A stretch of 64,000 bases of DNA from CADCTQ01 sp963844325 (GTDB lineage Bacteria > Bacteroidota > Bacteroidia > Cytophagales > 172606-1). A program made the position numbers and the translations under genes. Positions 1 through 8,523 of this stretch are shown in pieces (positions within the stretch are counted from its first letter, which is position 1; the number at the start of each line of letters is the position of its first letter). The notes below the pieces were generated by a model. It ran no database searches, was not told the DNA's origin, and saw nothing but the letters and a program-made list of their open reading frames with translations. The stretch spans positions 6,324,001-6,388,000 of the forward strand of contig CAWJNV010000002.1 in the NCBI GenBank assembly GCA_963844325.1, written 5' to 3'.

Positions 1-803
1 TTGCCGGTGCCCTTCGAGCGGGCCCGGTCCGAGATCACGTTCACGAGCCGTTCCGCCGAGAGGGCGTCGGTTTGCCCCAGGATATGGCCGGTGATTTCGA
101 CCAGGAAGGATTGCAGTTCGCCCTCGTTCCAGTTGGCGTAGATGCGCTGGAGTTCGTCGTCGGGAATGGCCAGGCTGCGCTTCATCAGGTCGTAGGTTTC
201 GGCGATGAGCTGCATGATGCCGTACTCGATGCCGTTGTGGACCATTTTGACGTAGTTGCCCGCCGAGCCCGTGCCCAGGTACGTCACGCAGGGTTCGCCG
301 TTCACCTTGGCCGCCACGGCTTCCAGGATGGGCTTTACCCGCTGGTAGGCCACCGGCTTGCCGCCCGGCATGATGCTGGGACCGGACCGGGCCCCTTGCT
401 CGCCGCCCGACACCCCCACGCCGAGGAAGTGAATGTTCTTGCCGGCCAGGTATTCGATGCGGCGGTCCGTGTCGGCGAAGTAAGAGTTGCCCCCGTCGAT
501 GATGATGTCGCCTTCGGCGAGTTGGGGCAGGAGCTGTTCGATGACCGCATCCACGGGTTTGCCGGCGGGCACCAGCAGCATGATGGCGCGGGGCTGGCTG
601 AGGGCGGCCAGGAAGGCAGCGGCGTCGGTGGTGCCTTTTACGGCTTTGCCGCTTTCGGCTTCTCCTTCCAGGGCGGCGGCTTTGGTGGCGTCGGTATCCA
701 GGCCGATCACCGAGAAGCCGTGGTCGGCTATGTTCAGCAGCAGGTTGCGGCCCATCACGCCTAGCCCTACCATGCCAAAGTCGTACTGTGACGTATTTTC
801 CAT
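1..803 (-). CDS. gnd: 6-phosphogluconate dehydrogenase, 3' part outside window
   Basis: This enzyme of the oxidative pentose phosphate pathway converts 6-phosphogluconate to ribulose 5-phosphate and CO2 and makes NADPH. The visible 267 codons begin at an ATG at 801-803 (protein starts MENTSQYDFGMVGLG). A Rossmann dinucleotide motif GLGVMG lies at about residues 13-18. The family signature (GGEQGA, then GPSIMPGG) lies at about 127-147, and the substrate-site stretch KMVHNGIEYG at about 184. The C-terminal helical domain runs off the left edge. It is divergent from the prkA operon across a 655-bp gap. The assignment is secure. Confidence 0.95.
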   Translation of the reverse strand, partial: MENTSQYDFGMVGLGVMGRNLLLNIADHGFSVIGLDTDATKAAALEGEAESGKAVKGTTDAAAFLAALSQPRAIMLLVPAGKPVDAVIEQLLPQLAEGDIIIDGGNSYFADTDRRIEYLAGKNIHFLGVGVSGGEQGARSGPSIMPGGKPVAYQRVKPILEAVAAKVNGEPCVTYLGTGSAGNYVKMVHNGIEYGIMQLIAETYDLMKRSLAIPDDELQRIYANWNEGELQSFLVEITGHILGQTDALSAERLVNVISDRARSKGTG

Positions 804-892
804 TGGTTCTAGAGTGGTTTTTGGCACTGCCGGTTACTGCCGGCCGTACAAGTCGGCAATAAAGGGAAAATTGGGCAGGAAATCAATTTGTC

Positions 893-1008
893 AGGAGCGA
901 GAAGCCAGGAGTGAGAAGCGGGAAGGGGGAACCCAAAGGGCACCACAGCCTTATAAAAACCAGTGCACAGCCTTCTCGCTCCTCACTTCTCGCTCCCCGC
1001 TTCTGATT
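893..1008. repeat. Word-repeat hairpin (GAGCGAGAAG family)
   Basis: The left arm repeats variants of GAGCGAGAAG and GGAGTGAGAAGC. The right arm repeats their complements (CTTCTCGCTCC, TCACTTCTCGCTCC). About 45 bp of non-repeated sequence separates the arms. It belongs to the same structural class as the other word-repeat hairpins in this window but uses its own word. Confidence 0.7.
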
Positions 1009-1424
1009 AGACTTATAATAAAAGTAGTGTTCTTCTTTTTTTGCAATTATTTTTTTGGTATCTTTTTCCGTAGAGATACGTGATAACCACTGGCCGGGCA
1101 GCGAGACCCGCCGGATTACTGACCCTCTCCGGGGAAATCGTCCCCGGCATCCAACCGGGTAGGCACCTTTTCGATAATGTCTGAGTAGCATCCCGCGGCC
1201 ATAAGGCGCCCCGGGCCCCAGCCGACACTGGCATAATTACTGCTTTTGGTGTATTTTGTTATCCCGATAGACCACGGTTTGTTATACGAACAAGCCGCTA
1301 ACTAGCCCCGGCCGGCCGCCGGCCGGAGGCTCAGCACACTACCCGCAAATAATAATGCAGCCGCCACTACCGCCGAAAGGCCTTTCGTCGTTATGTAAGT
1401 GGGCCGAAAATTGTATTCTTCTGT

Positions 1425-1442
1425 TTAAAATTATAATTTTAA
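1425..1442. promoter_or_regulatory. 18-bp AT-rich perfect palindrome upstream of prkA
   Basis: TTAAAATTATAATTTTAA is perfectly self-complementary and ends 16 bp before the prkA ATG. The position suits an operator or a 5'-UTR element, but AT-rich palindromes also arise by chance. No binding protein is suggested. Confidence 0.35.
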
Positions 1443-1458
1443 TTATTCATTTCACTAT

Positions 1459-3387
1459 ATGGGCATTTTAGATAGAATAAAAACCAACTACAATGCGTCC
1501 TCAAACGAGTTGTCGTTGAACGAGTACCTGGACCTTTGCCGCCGCGACCCGAAAGTGTACGCCAAGCCGGCGGAACGCATCCTGGATGCCATTGGCGCCC
1601 CCGAATACATTGATACCCGCGAAGACCCGACGCTGAGCCGGATTTTTTCCAATAAAGTGATAAAAGTGTATCCGGCGTTCCGGGAGTTTTACGGCATGGA
1701 AAGTACCATCGAGCAGATCGTCTCGTACTTCCGGCATTCGGCGCAGGGCCTGGAGGAGAAAAAGCAGATTCTCTACCTGATGGGCCCGGTGGGGGGCGGC
1801 AAAAGCTCCCTGGCCGAAAAGCTCAAGCTGCTCATGCAGAAAAACCCGATCTACGTACTCAAGGCCGGCCCCGAGCTGAGCCCGGTGTTTGAAAGCCCGC
1901 TGGGCCTGTTTGCCGACTACAAAAACGAAACGGAGGAAGAATACGGCATCCCGGCCCGCTACATTCCGGCCTGCATGAGCCCCTGGGCCACCAAGCGGCT
2001 GCGCGAGTACGGCGGCGACGTCAACCATTTCAAGGTCGTGAAAATGTACCCGTCCATCCAGGACCAGGTGGCCGTAGCCAAGACCGAGCCGGGCGACGAA
2101 AACAACCAGGACATCTCTACGCTGGTGGGCAAGGTGGACATCCGCAAGCTGGCCGACTACCAGCAGAGCGACCCGGACGCCTACTCCTACACCGGCGGCC
2201 TCTGCCTGGCCAACCAGGGCATTCTCGAATTCGTGGAAATGTTCAAGGCGCCCATCAAGGTACTCAACCCGCTGCTCACGGCCACGCAGGAAAACAACTA
2301 CAAGGGCACCGAACCCATCGGGGCGATTCCCTTCGACGGCGTGATCCTGGCGCACTCCAACGAGTCGGAATGGGCCAAGTTCATGAACGACAAGAAGAAC
2401 GAAGCCTTCCTCGACCGGATCTACAAGGTGCAGGTGCCCTACTGCCTGCGCGTGAGCGAAGAGATCAAGATCTACGAAAAGCTCATCCGCGAAAGCTCCC
2501 TGAGCGAAGCCACCTGCGCCCCCAAGACGCTCGAAATCCTGGCCCAGTTCGGGGTGATGACGCGCCTGAAGGAACCCGAAAACTCCAGCCTGTACTCCAA
2601 AATGCGGGTCTACAACGGCGAATCGCTCAAGGATACCGACCCCAACGCCAAGTCCATCCAGGAGTACCGCGACGAGGCGGGCATCAACGAGGGCATGACC
2701 GGCATTTCGACCCGCTTTGCCTTCAAGATCCTTTCCAAAGTGTTCAACTTCGACAGCGAGGAGATTGCCGCCAACCCGGTGCACCTGCTGTACGTGCTCG
2801 AACAGGAAGTGATCAAGCTGATGCTGCCGCGCGAAACGGAGGAGAAGTACCTCAACATCATCAAGTCGGTGCTGGCCAGCCGCTACGCCGAATTCATCGC
2901 CGACGAAATCCAGAAGGCGTACATTGAGTCGTACAGCACCTACGGGCAGAACATTTTCGAGAAGTACGTGCTCTACGCCGACTACTGGATGCAGAACAAC
3001 GACTACCGCGACCCCGACTCGGGCGAGATCATGGACCGGCGCATGCTCAACCAGGAACTCGAAAAGATCGAAAAGCCGGCCGGCATTGCCAACCCGAAGG
3101 ACTTCCGGGCCGAGGTCACCAACTTCACGCTGCGCTACAAGGCCAACAACAACGGCAAGGCGCCGCGGTGGGACTCCTACGAGAAGATCAAGAACGTGAT
3201 CGAAAAGAAGATTTTCACCAACACCGAAGACCTGCTGCCGATCATCTCGTTCGGGGCCAAGTCCAACGAGGAGGACGAAAAGAAACACCGCGACTTCGTC
3301 AAACGCATGAAGGACCGCTCCTACACGGCCAAGCAAATCCGCATCCTGGTGGACTGGTTCCTGCGGGTACGGAAAACGCTGGCGTAA
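1459..3387 (+). CDS. prkA: PrkA-family serine protein kinase
   Basis: The 642-residue protein has full PrkA/YeaG length. An AAA-like domain fills the N-terminal two thirds, with a P-loop GPVGGGKSS at about residues 108-116; the kinase-like C-terminal PrkA domain follows. PrkA proteins are ATP-dependent cytoplasmic kinases linked to starvation, sporulation or nitrogen stress. The next two genes, DUF444 and SpoVR, complete the classic conserved trio. The 126-bp gap to DUF444 is filled by a word-repeat hairpin. The long antisense reading frame here is a codon-bias shadow. Confidence 0.93.
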   Translation: MGILDRIKTNYNASSNELSLNEYLDLCRRDPKVYAKPAERILDAIGAPEYIDTREDPTLSRIFSNKVIKVYPAFREFYGMESTIEQIVSYFRHSAQGLEEKKQILYLMGPVGGGKSSLAEKLKLLMQKNPIYVLKAGPELSPVFESPLGLFADYKNETEEEYGIPARYIPACMSPWATKRLREYGGDVNHFKVVKMYPSIQDQVAVAKTEPGDENNQDISTLVGKVDIRKLADYQQSDPDAYSYTGGLCLANQGILEFVEMFKAPIKVLNPLLTATQENNYKGTEPIGAIPFDGVILAHSNESEWAKFMNDKKNEAFLDRIYKVQVPYCLRVSEEIKIYEKLIRESSLSEATCAPKTLEILAQFGVMTRLKEPENSSLYSKMRVYNGESLKDTDPNAKSIQEYRDEAGINEGMTGISTRFAFKILSKVFNFDSEEIAANPVHLLYVLEQEVIKLMLPRETEEKYLNIIKSVLASRYAEFIADEIQKAYIESYSTYGQNIFEKYVLYADYWMQNNDYRDPDSGEIMDRRMLNQELEKIEKPAGIANPKDFRAEVTNFTLRYKANNNGKAPRWDSYEKIKNVIEKKIFTNTEDLLPIISFGAKSNEEDEKKHRDFVKRMKDRSYTAKQIRILVDWFLRVRKTLA

Positions 3388-3390
3388 AGG

Positions 3391-3506
3391 GAGTTTATGA
3401 GTTTATGAGTTCATCGAGTTCAAAGTGGTTACGCGCCCGATTGGCACCGCTTTTTACTCATGAACTCATGAACTTTGAACTCATAAACTCTATACTCATA
3501 AACTCC
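3391..3506. repeat. Word-repeat hairpin, ATGAGTT family, copy 1
   Basis: The left arm repeats GAGTTTATGAGTTCAT and the right arm carries the complement (ACTCATGAACTCATGAA, ACTCATAAACTC). The loop is about 40 bp. It fills the gap between prkA and the DUF444 gene. Related copies lie at 4791-4888, 19409-19523 and 49245-49358; the loop-proximal GAGTAAA / TTACTC edge recurs in all four. Confidence 0.85.
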
Positions 3507-3513
3507 AAAAACA

Positions 3514-4785
3514 GTGAGCAACATCATCGACCGGCGGCTCAATTCGCGGGGCAAGTCCATCAGCAACCGGCAGCGGTTCCTGAAACGGGTGGAAGAGCAG
3601 ATCAAAAAAGCCCTGCCGGACATTGTCAACCAGGAAAGCCTGAAGGAAACCAGTACGGGCGGCACCGTGAAAGTACCCGTGAAGGGCGTGGACGAACCCA
3701 CCTTCGTGCACGATCCCGAAACGGGCATCAAGCAGATCGTGCGGCCGGGCAACGACAAGTTTACGGAGGGCGACCGGGTGCCCAAACCCAAGGGCGGACA
3801 GGGCCAGGGCGGCTCGGGCGGCCCCGGCTCCAACAGCCCCGAAACCACCGAGGACGGCTTCGTGGTCATCCTCTCCCGCGAGGAGTTCCTGCGCTTCTTC
3901 TTCGACGACCTCGAACTGCCCAACCTGGTGAAGAAGTTCATGGAAAACACGGACACCTTCGAAAACCGCCGGGCGGGCTTCATCAAGTACGGCGTGCCGT
4001 CGCGGCTCAACATCAAAAGCTCCTACCAGCAGTCGCTGGCCCGGCGGGTGTCGCTGCAAGGCGTCTACAAGAAAAAGCTCGAAAAGCTCGAAGCGCAACT
4101 GCTGGCCTCCATTGATCCCATCGAAATCGAGCTGCTGCAAACGGAAATTGCGAAGGTGACCCGGCTGGTAAAGGCCGTGCCCTTTTTCGAGGACGTGGAT
4201 TTGCGCTACAACCACTTCGAAACCGTGCCCCAGCCCACCACGTCGGCCGTGATGTTCTGCATCATGGACGTGTCGGCGTCGATGGGCCACCACGAGAAAG
4301 ACATTGCCAAGCGGTTTTTCACGCTGCTCTACATCTTCCTCACGCGGCAGTACGAAAACGTGGAACTGGTGTTCATCCGCCACCACACGGCCGCCAAGGA
4401 AGTAGACGAAGAAGAATTTTTCAATTCCCGCGAAAGTGGCGGTACGGTGGTGGCCCCGTCGCTCAAGCTCATGCACAAGATCATCAACGAACGCTACAAC
4501 ACCGGGCAGTGGAACATCTACGGCTGCCAGGCGTCCGACGGCGACGTGTGGTCGGACTCCGATGCCGAAGAGTGCGTGCACCTGATGCGCGGCGACATCC
4601 TGCCGCAAGTGCAGTACATGGCCTACCTCGAAATCAGCGACCGTTCCAAAAACAGTTCGCTGTGGAAAGCGTACCACAAAGTAGCCAACGAAACGGTGTT
4701 CTCGGTGCGTAAAATCTACGAAGTCAACGAAATCTGGCCCGTGTTCCGGGGGCTGTTCCGGAAGGCGAAAGTGCTGGAAGGCTGA
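3514..4785 (+). CDS. yeaH: DUF444 family protein (YeaH/YhbH), VWA-like
   Basis: The 423-residue protein is the second member of the PrkA-DUF444-SpoVR set. Translation appears to begin at GTG (protein starts SNIIDRRLNSRGKSISNRQ, typical of the family); no better ATG lies upstream. A Gly-rich linker sits near residues 95-110. A von Willebrand A-like fold follows, with the metal-site motif DVSASMG at about 251. The family role is unknown beyond co-function with PrkA and SpoVR. It is flanked on both sides by hairpins of the same repeat family. Confidence 0.9.
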   Translation: MSNIIDRRLNSRGKSISNRQRFLKRVEEQIKKALPDIVNQESLKETSTGGTVKVPVKGVDEPTFVHDPETGIKQIVRPGNDKFTEGDRVPKPKGGQGQGGSGGPGSNSPETTEDGFVVILSREEFLRFFFDDLELPNLVKKFMENTDTFENRRAGFIKYGVPSRLNIKSSYQQSLARRVSLQGVYKKKLEKLEAQLLASIDPIEIELLQTEIAKVTRLVKAVPFFEDVDLRYNHFETVPQPTTSAVMFCIMDVSASMGHHEKDIAKRFFTLLYIFLTRQYENVELVFIRHHTAAKEVDEEEFFNSRESGGTVVAPSLKLMHKIINERYNTGQWNIYGCQASDGDVWSDSDAEECVHLMRGDILPQVQYMAYLEISDRSKNSSLWKAYHKVANETVFSVRKIYEVNEIWPVFRGLFRKAKVLEG

Positions 4786-4790
4786 TATTT

Positions 4791-4888
4791 GAGTTTATGA
4801 GTTCATAAGTTTAAAGTTTATGAGTAAAAGCGCGTTGCTTATCAAGCGCGTAATTACTTTGAACTCATAAACTTTAAACTCATAAACT
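4791..4888. repeat. Word-repeat hairpin, ATGAGTT family, copy 2
   Basis: The arms repeat GAGTTTATGAGTTCAT and its complement around a loop that contains its own small inverted repeat (AAGCGCG, then CGCGTAATTACTT). It fills the gap between the DUF444 gene and spoVR. Confidence 0.85.
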
Positions 4889-4927
4889 GTCCGCTTATAA
4901 AAATAATAGTTATCTACCTCATTCCCT

Positions 4928-6442
4928 ATGTTGAGCAAAGAAGAATACCGGAAGATGTTCGGCAATCCTACGTGGGACTACCATACGCTGGCAGCCGCCG
5001 ACGAGGTGACCACCCACATTGGCAAAGAATACCTGAAGCTGAACATTTACCCCAACCAGATCGAGATCGTCACGTCCGAGCAGATGCTGGACGCCTATTC
5101 GCTGATCGGGTTGCCCACGTCGTACCCGCACTGGAAGTTCGGCAAGGACTTCGTGCTCAACCAGCACAACTACATCAAGGGCCGCACGGCGCTGTCGTAC
5201 GAGATGGTGATCAACTCCAACCCGTGCATCAGCTACAACATGGAGAACAACACCACCTGCATGATGGTGCTGGTGATGGCCCACGCCTGCCAGGGGCACA
5301 ACGCCTTTTTTGCCAACAACTACATGTTCCGCGAGTGGACCTCGGCCGACTCCATCCTCGACTACATGGCCTTTGCGCGGGAGTACATCCTGGCCTGCGA
5401 AGAGGAATTCGGCATGGAGGAAGTGGAGAAGGTGCTCGACGCGGCCCACGCCCTGATGAACCACGGCATCGACAAGTACCGCAAGCCCTCCAAACTCTCG
5501 GCGCGGGAGGAGAAGGAACGGCTCAAGAAACGGACCAGCGTGCGGCACGAAAACTACAACGAACTCTGGCGCACCCTGCCCAAGTCGGGCCTCGCCGTGC
5601 CCAACAAGGCAATGGCCAACAAGCATTTCCCCGAGGAGCCCGAAGAAAACGTCCTGTATTTTCTCGAAAAGAACTCCCCTACCCTGTCCAACTGGAAACG
5701 CGAAATCATCCGCATCGTGCGCAAGGTGTCGCAGTACTTCTACCCGCAGGGCCTCACCAAAGTGATGAATGAAGGCTTCGCCTCGTTCGTGCACTACCAC
5801 ATTGTGAACAAGATGTACGAAGAAGGCTACGTGGACGACGGCTTCATGCTCGAATTCATTCACAGCCACAGCTCGGTGCTCTACCAGCCCGACTACAACA
5901 GCAAGTACTTCTCCGGCCTCAATCCGTACACGCTGGGCTTCAACATCTTCATGGACATCAAGCGCATCTGCCAGTCGCCCACCGACGAAGACCGGTACTG
6001 GTTCCCCAACCTGATCGGCCGCGACTGGCTCGAAGAGGTGCACTACGCCATGCATAACTTTCGCGACGACAGCTTCATCCTCCAGTACCTGTCGCCCAAG
6101 GTGATGCGCGACATGCGCCTGTTTGTGATCGTGGACGAGGAAGACGAGGATGAGTACGAGATTGCCGCCATCCACAACGAACGCGGCTACCGCAAGGTGC
6201 GCGAAGCCCTCAGCGAACAGTACAAACGGACGTTCTACGTGCCCGAAATCCAGGTGGAAAAAGTAGACCTGCACTCCACCAACACGCTGCACCTGACGCA
6301 CCACATCGTGAGTGACCGCAAGCTGGTGCCCAAGGAAACCCAGGAAACGCTGGAGCACCTGCGCTACCTGTGGGAATTCCCGGTACGCCTCAGTTCGAAG
6401 AACCGGTTGGGCGTGAACGAGGAAATTTTCGAGTGTTCGTGA
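4928..6442 (+). CDS. spoVR: SpoVR family protein
   Basis: The 504-residue protein matches SpoVR length. It opens with the family-typical WDYHTLAAADEVTTHIGKEY stretch and contains the conserved MNEGFASFVHYHIVNKMY region at about residues 280-297. SpoVR is needed for spore cortex formation in Bacillus, but homologues are widespread in non-sporulating bacteria next to PrkA and DUF444. The molecular function is not established. It is the last gene of the trio and is followed by a strong terminator at 6477-6505. Confidence 0.92.
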   Translation: MLSKEEYRKMFGNPTWDYHTLAAADEVTTHIGKEYLKLNIYPNQIEIVTSEQMLDAYSLIGLPTSYPHWKFGKDFVLNQHNYIKGRTALSYEMVINSNPCISYNMENNTTCMMVLVMAHACQGHNAFFANNYMFREWTSADSILDYMAFAREYILACEEEFGMEEVEKVLDAAHALMNHGIDKYRKPSKLSAREEKERLKKRTSVRHENYNELWRTLPKSGLAVPNKAMANKHFPEEPEENVLYFLEKNSPTLSNWKREIIRIVRKVSQYFYPQGLTKVMNEGFASFVHYHIVNKMYEEGYVDDGFMLEFIHSHSSVLYQPDYNSKYFSGLNPYTLGFNIFMDIKRICQSPTDEDRYWFPNLIGRDWLEEVHYAMHNFRDDSFILQYLSPKVMRDMRLFVIVDEEDEDEYEIAAIHNERGYRKVREALSEQYKRTFYVPEIQVEKVDLHSTNTLHLTHHIVSDRKLVPKETQETLEHLRYLWEFPVRLSSKNRLGVNEEIFECS

Positions 6443-6476
6443 GCCCCGGCTGGGGAAGCAGCATCCGTAAGCACCC

Positions 6477-6505
6477 GCCCGGCAAGTCCTGCCGGGCTTT
6501 TTTTT
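6477..6505 (+). terminator. Rho-independent terminator after spoVR
   Basis: The stem GCCCGGCA / TGCCGGGC has a 5-base loop and is followed directly by eight T. It ends the prkA-DUF444-spoVR operon. Confidence 0.88.
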
Positions 6506-6529
6506 GCGTGGAGCGGGAAAGAAAAGAAT

Positions 6530-7314
6530 TACCACGGAGACACGGAGGGCGCGGAGTTGCACGGAAGGTTTCACGCAAAGGGGCAAAGGAAACGCAAAGG
6601 GCGAAGGAGTGGAACAGGTACGGTGTACTGACTTGTATGGCGGTAGGTGTCGCATGGCGGGAAGGCGCCGCGTCGCGGGAAGGCGTCGCGTCGCGGCTCC
6701 CCTCCTCGGAGGGGTTAGGGGGTGGGTTTACTTGCATGCAACGTATAATGTGGGGATCACCGCAAAAGGAGAATCCGCACGAGTGGAAATTTGCAGAAAG
6801 TTGGGCTCCTTTGTAAGGGGGAGTACCGCAACGCGATGATCCCCATATTACTTGTTGCATGGAAGTAAACCCACCCCCTAACCCCTCCGAGGAGGGGAGC
6901 CGCGACGCGACGCCTTCCCGCAATGCGACGCCTTCCCGCAATGCGACGCCTTCCCGCAATGCGACGCCTTCCCGCAATGCGACGCCTTCCCGCAATGCGA
7001 CGCCTTCCCGCCATGCGACGCCTTCCCGCAATGCGACGCCTTCCCGCCATGCGACGCCTTCCCGCCATGCGACGCCTTCCCGCCATGCGACGCCTTCCCG
7101 CCATGCGACGCCTTCCCGCCATGCGACGCCTTCCCGCCATGCGACGCCTTCCCGCCATGCGACGCCTTCCCGCCATGCGACGCCTTCCCGCCATGCGACA
7201 CGTACCGCGATACAAGTCCGTATACCGTACCTGTTCCACTCCTTCGCCCTTTGCGTCTCCTTGGCCCCTCTGCGTGAAACCTTCCGTGCAACTCCGCGCC
7301 CTCCGTGGTGAACC
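6530..7314. repeat. Giant composite inverted repeat (about 785 bp)
   Basis: From the outside in, the left arm reads as: a CACGGAGGGCGCGGAG block, CACGCAAAGGGGCAAAGG words, a GGAACAGGTACGG block, two GGCGGGAAGGCGTCGC-type units, CTCCTCGGAGGGGTTAGG, then TTGCATGCAACGTATAATGTG. The right arm is the complement in reverse order, except that the two units have become 16. The centre is about 6763-6830. No transposase-like gene is inside; the long reading frames across it are by-products of the repeats. Confidence 0.9.
6907..7194. repeat. Tandem array of sixteen 18-bp units
   Basis: The unit is GCGACGCCTTCCCGCMAT with M = A or C. Units 1-5 and 7 read CAAT at the end; unit 6 and units 8-16 read CCAT. 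Apart from that position the units look identical. The length is a multiple of three, so every frame stays open. It lies in the right arm of the giant inverted repeat, whose left arm has only two such units. Confidence 0.95.
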
Positions 7315-7477
7315 TCCCCTGTCAATACAACTACACATTATGCAGCTTTGCCGAACGCAGACGGCTTTTTCGGGGTTTTATTACAGTAAAAGGGAACAGT
7401 CTTTGCATTACTCCCGGCAAGGCACTTTCCGGTTGCCCCGTCGCACCGGATATTTGTTCCATTCATCCGACCAGATT

Positions 7478-8209
7478 ATGAAAAAACTCAGTCTTCTCCT
7501 CGTCATTGCCCTCATTGCCAGCAACCATACCTACGCCCAGCTCACCTGGAAAAAGGTGAAGTCGGCCGCCACTTCGGTAGCCACCGGCGCCGCGCCGCTC
7601 ACCGAAAGCGACATTGCCAAAGGGCTCAGGGAAGCCCTTACGGTGGGCTCCAAAAATGCCGCTTCGCAGCTCAACAAGCAGGACGGCTTCCTGCTCAACC
7701 CCAAGGTGCGCATTCCCTTCCCCGAAGACGCCCAGCGGGTAGCGACAAAATTGCGGGAATTGGGCTTCGGTAAGAAAGTAGACCAATTTGAACTGACCCT
7801 TAACCGGGCCGCCGAAGACGCCGCCAAGGAGGCCGCCCCGATCTTCGTGAACGCCATCACGTCCATGACGATCACTGACGCCAAAAACATCCTGACCGGC
7901 TCCGACAACGCCGCCACCACGTACCTGCAAGGCAAAACGTCCGACCCGCTGGCCCAGGCTTTTTCACCCCACATCAAGAAGGCCCTCGACGCCACCGCCG
8001 CCACCCGGCTCTGGGGTGAACTCACGACCCTCTACAACCGCATTCCGCTGGTGCAGAAGGTAGAAACCGACCTCACCAAGTACACCACCAGCAAAGCCCT
8101 CAAGGGCATGTTTACGGTGGTGGCCGACGAAGAACTCAAAATCCGCAAGGACCCCGCCGCCCGCGTTACCGACCTGCTCAAGCGGGTATTCGGCAGCAAT
8201 GCATCCTAA
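7478..8209 (+). CDS. DUF4197 family exported protein
   Basis: The 243-residue protein has a signal peptide (MKKLSLLLVIALIASNHTYA, then Q). The mature part matches the DUF4197 pattern: a GLREALTVGSKNAASQL motif near residue 48, an IPFPEDAQRVATKLRELG stretch near 77, and a long alpha-helical C-terminus. The start is the ATG directly before the signal sequence; in-frame codons further upstream belong to the repeat array. The function is unknown. A long hairpin followed by CCTTTTT (8304-8374) may end its transcript. Confidence 0.82.
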   Translation: MKKLSLLLVIALIASNHTYAQLTWKKVKSAATSVATGAAPLTESDIAKGLREALTVGSKNAASQLNKQDGFLLNPKVRIPFPEDAQRVATKLRELGFGKKVDQFELTLNRAAEDAAKEAAPIFVNAITSMTITDAKNILTGSDNAATTYLQGKTSDPLAQAFSPHIKKALDATAATRLWGELTTLYNRIPLVQKVETDLTKYTTSKALKGMFTVVADEELKIRKDPAARVTDLLKRVFGSNAS

Positions 8210-8226
8210 GGAATCGCCAGCCGTAT

Positions 8227-8257
8227 GTAGAGCCGCGATTCATCGCGGCTGCCCAGC
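8227..8257. repeat. GCCGCGATTCATCGCGGC element, left copy
   Basis: A 31-bp block centred on the palindrome GCCGCGATTCATCGCGGC, with one inexact central pairing. An inverted copy with the same edges (GTAG on one side, CCCAGC on the other) lies at 9834-9864, so the pair brackets the Ntn-hydrolase gene. Partial extra copies of CATCGCGGCTAA follow near 8283. Confidence 0.8.
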
Positions 8258-8303
8258 AACGCATCGCCGCTAACCAACAATTCATCGCGGCTAACCCGCA
8301 GCA

Positions 8304-8374
8304 AGTCGCCAGTAGTAAGTCGTATCGGGAAGGAACCGTTTCCAGTTACGATTTACCACTGGCGACTCCTTTTT
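8304..8374 (+). terminator. Long hairpin with T tract after the DUF4197 gene
   Basis: A 21-bp arm beginning AGTCGCCAGT pairs with an arm ending ACTGGCGACT (19 of 21 positions), loop about 22 bp, followed by CCTTTTT. It could be a terminator or part of the surrounding repeat element; similar words recur near 9823 and 9864. Confidence 0.5.
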
Positions 8375-8523
8375 CAACGGGTGTGGTTTAACATTACAGA
8401 GCTGTTCATTTTTGGCTGATTACTGTCCGATACCGGACGGAAAATCGGCGCTACCGAAAGTTAATTTACTGATAATCAATCTCCTGATCCAGTCGGCCGG
8501 ATATTTGACACATTGGCATTCAG

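Larger units (their letters stand above)
804..1458. other. Intergenic region between gnd and prkA
   Basis: No gene is apparent. It holds a word-repeat hairpin (893-1008), a GC-rich hairpin around 1130-1150 (CCGGGGA paired with TCCCCGG), a CCGGCCGG-rich palindromic stretch near 1305-1326, GAAAGGCCTTTC near 1374-1385, and an 18-bp AT palindrome 16 bp before prkA. It must carry the promoters of both divergent genes, but I found no exact TAnnTTTG box. Confidence 0.6.

Noticed and set aside
1080..1260. Riboswitch (cobalamin-like GAGACC and CCACTG words)
   Set aside because: The words are in the wrong order and spacing for a B12 aptamer, and neither flanking gene fits cobalamin control.
1501..3336. 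611-codon antisense open frame opposite prkA, and similar long antisense frames (for example 19535-21412 and 41835-44933)
   Set aside because: They are mirror frames of GC-rich genes whose sense strand has clear family motifs; the antisense proteins are rich in His/Val/Gly/Arg and show no domain.
6907..7194. CRISPR array
   Set aside because: Units are directly adjacent with no spacers and no cas genes are nearby.
6859..7478. Long repetitive proteins encoded across the 18-bp array
   Set aside because: The unit length is a multiple of three, so every frame stays open in both directions; no start signal or signal peptide fits, and the region is an inverted repeat.
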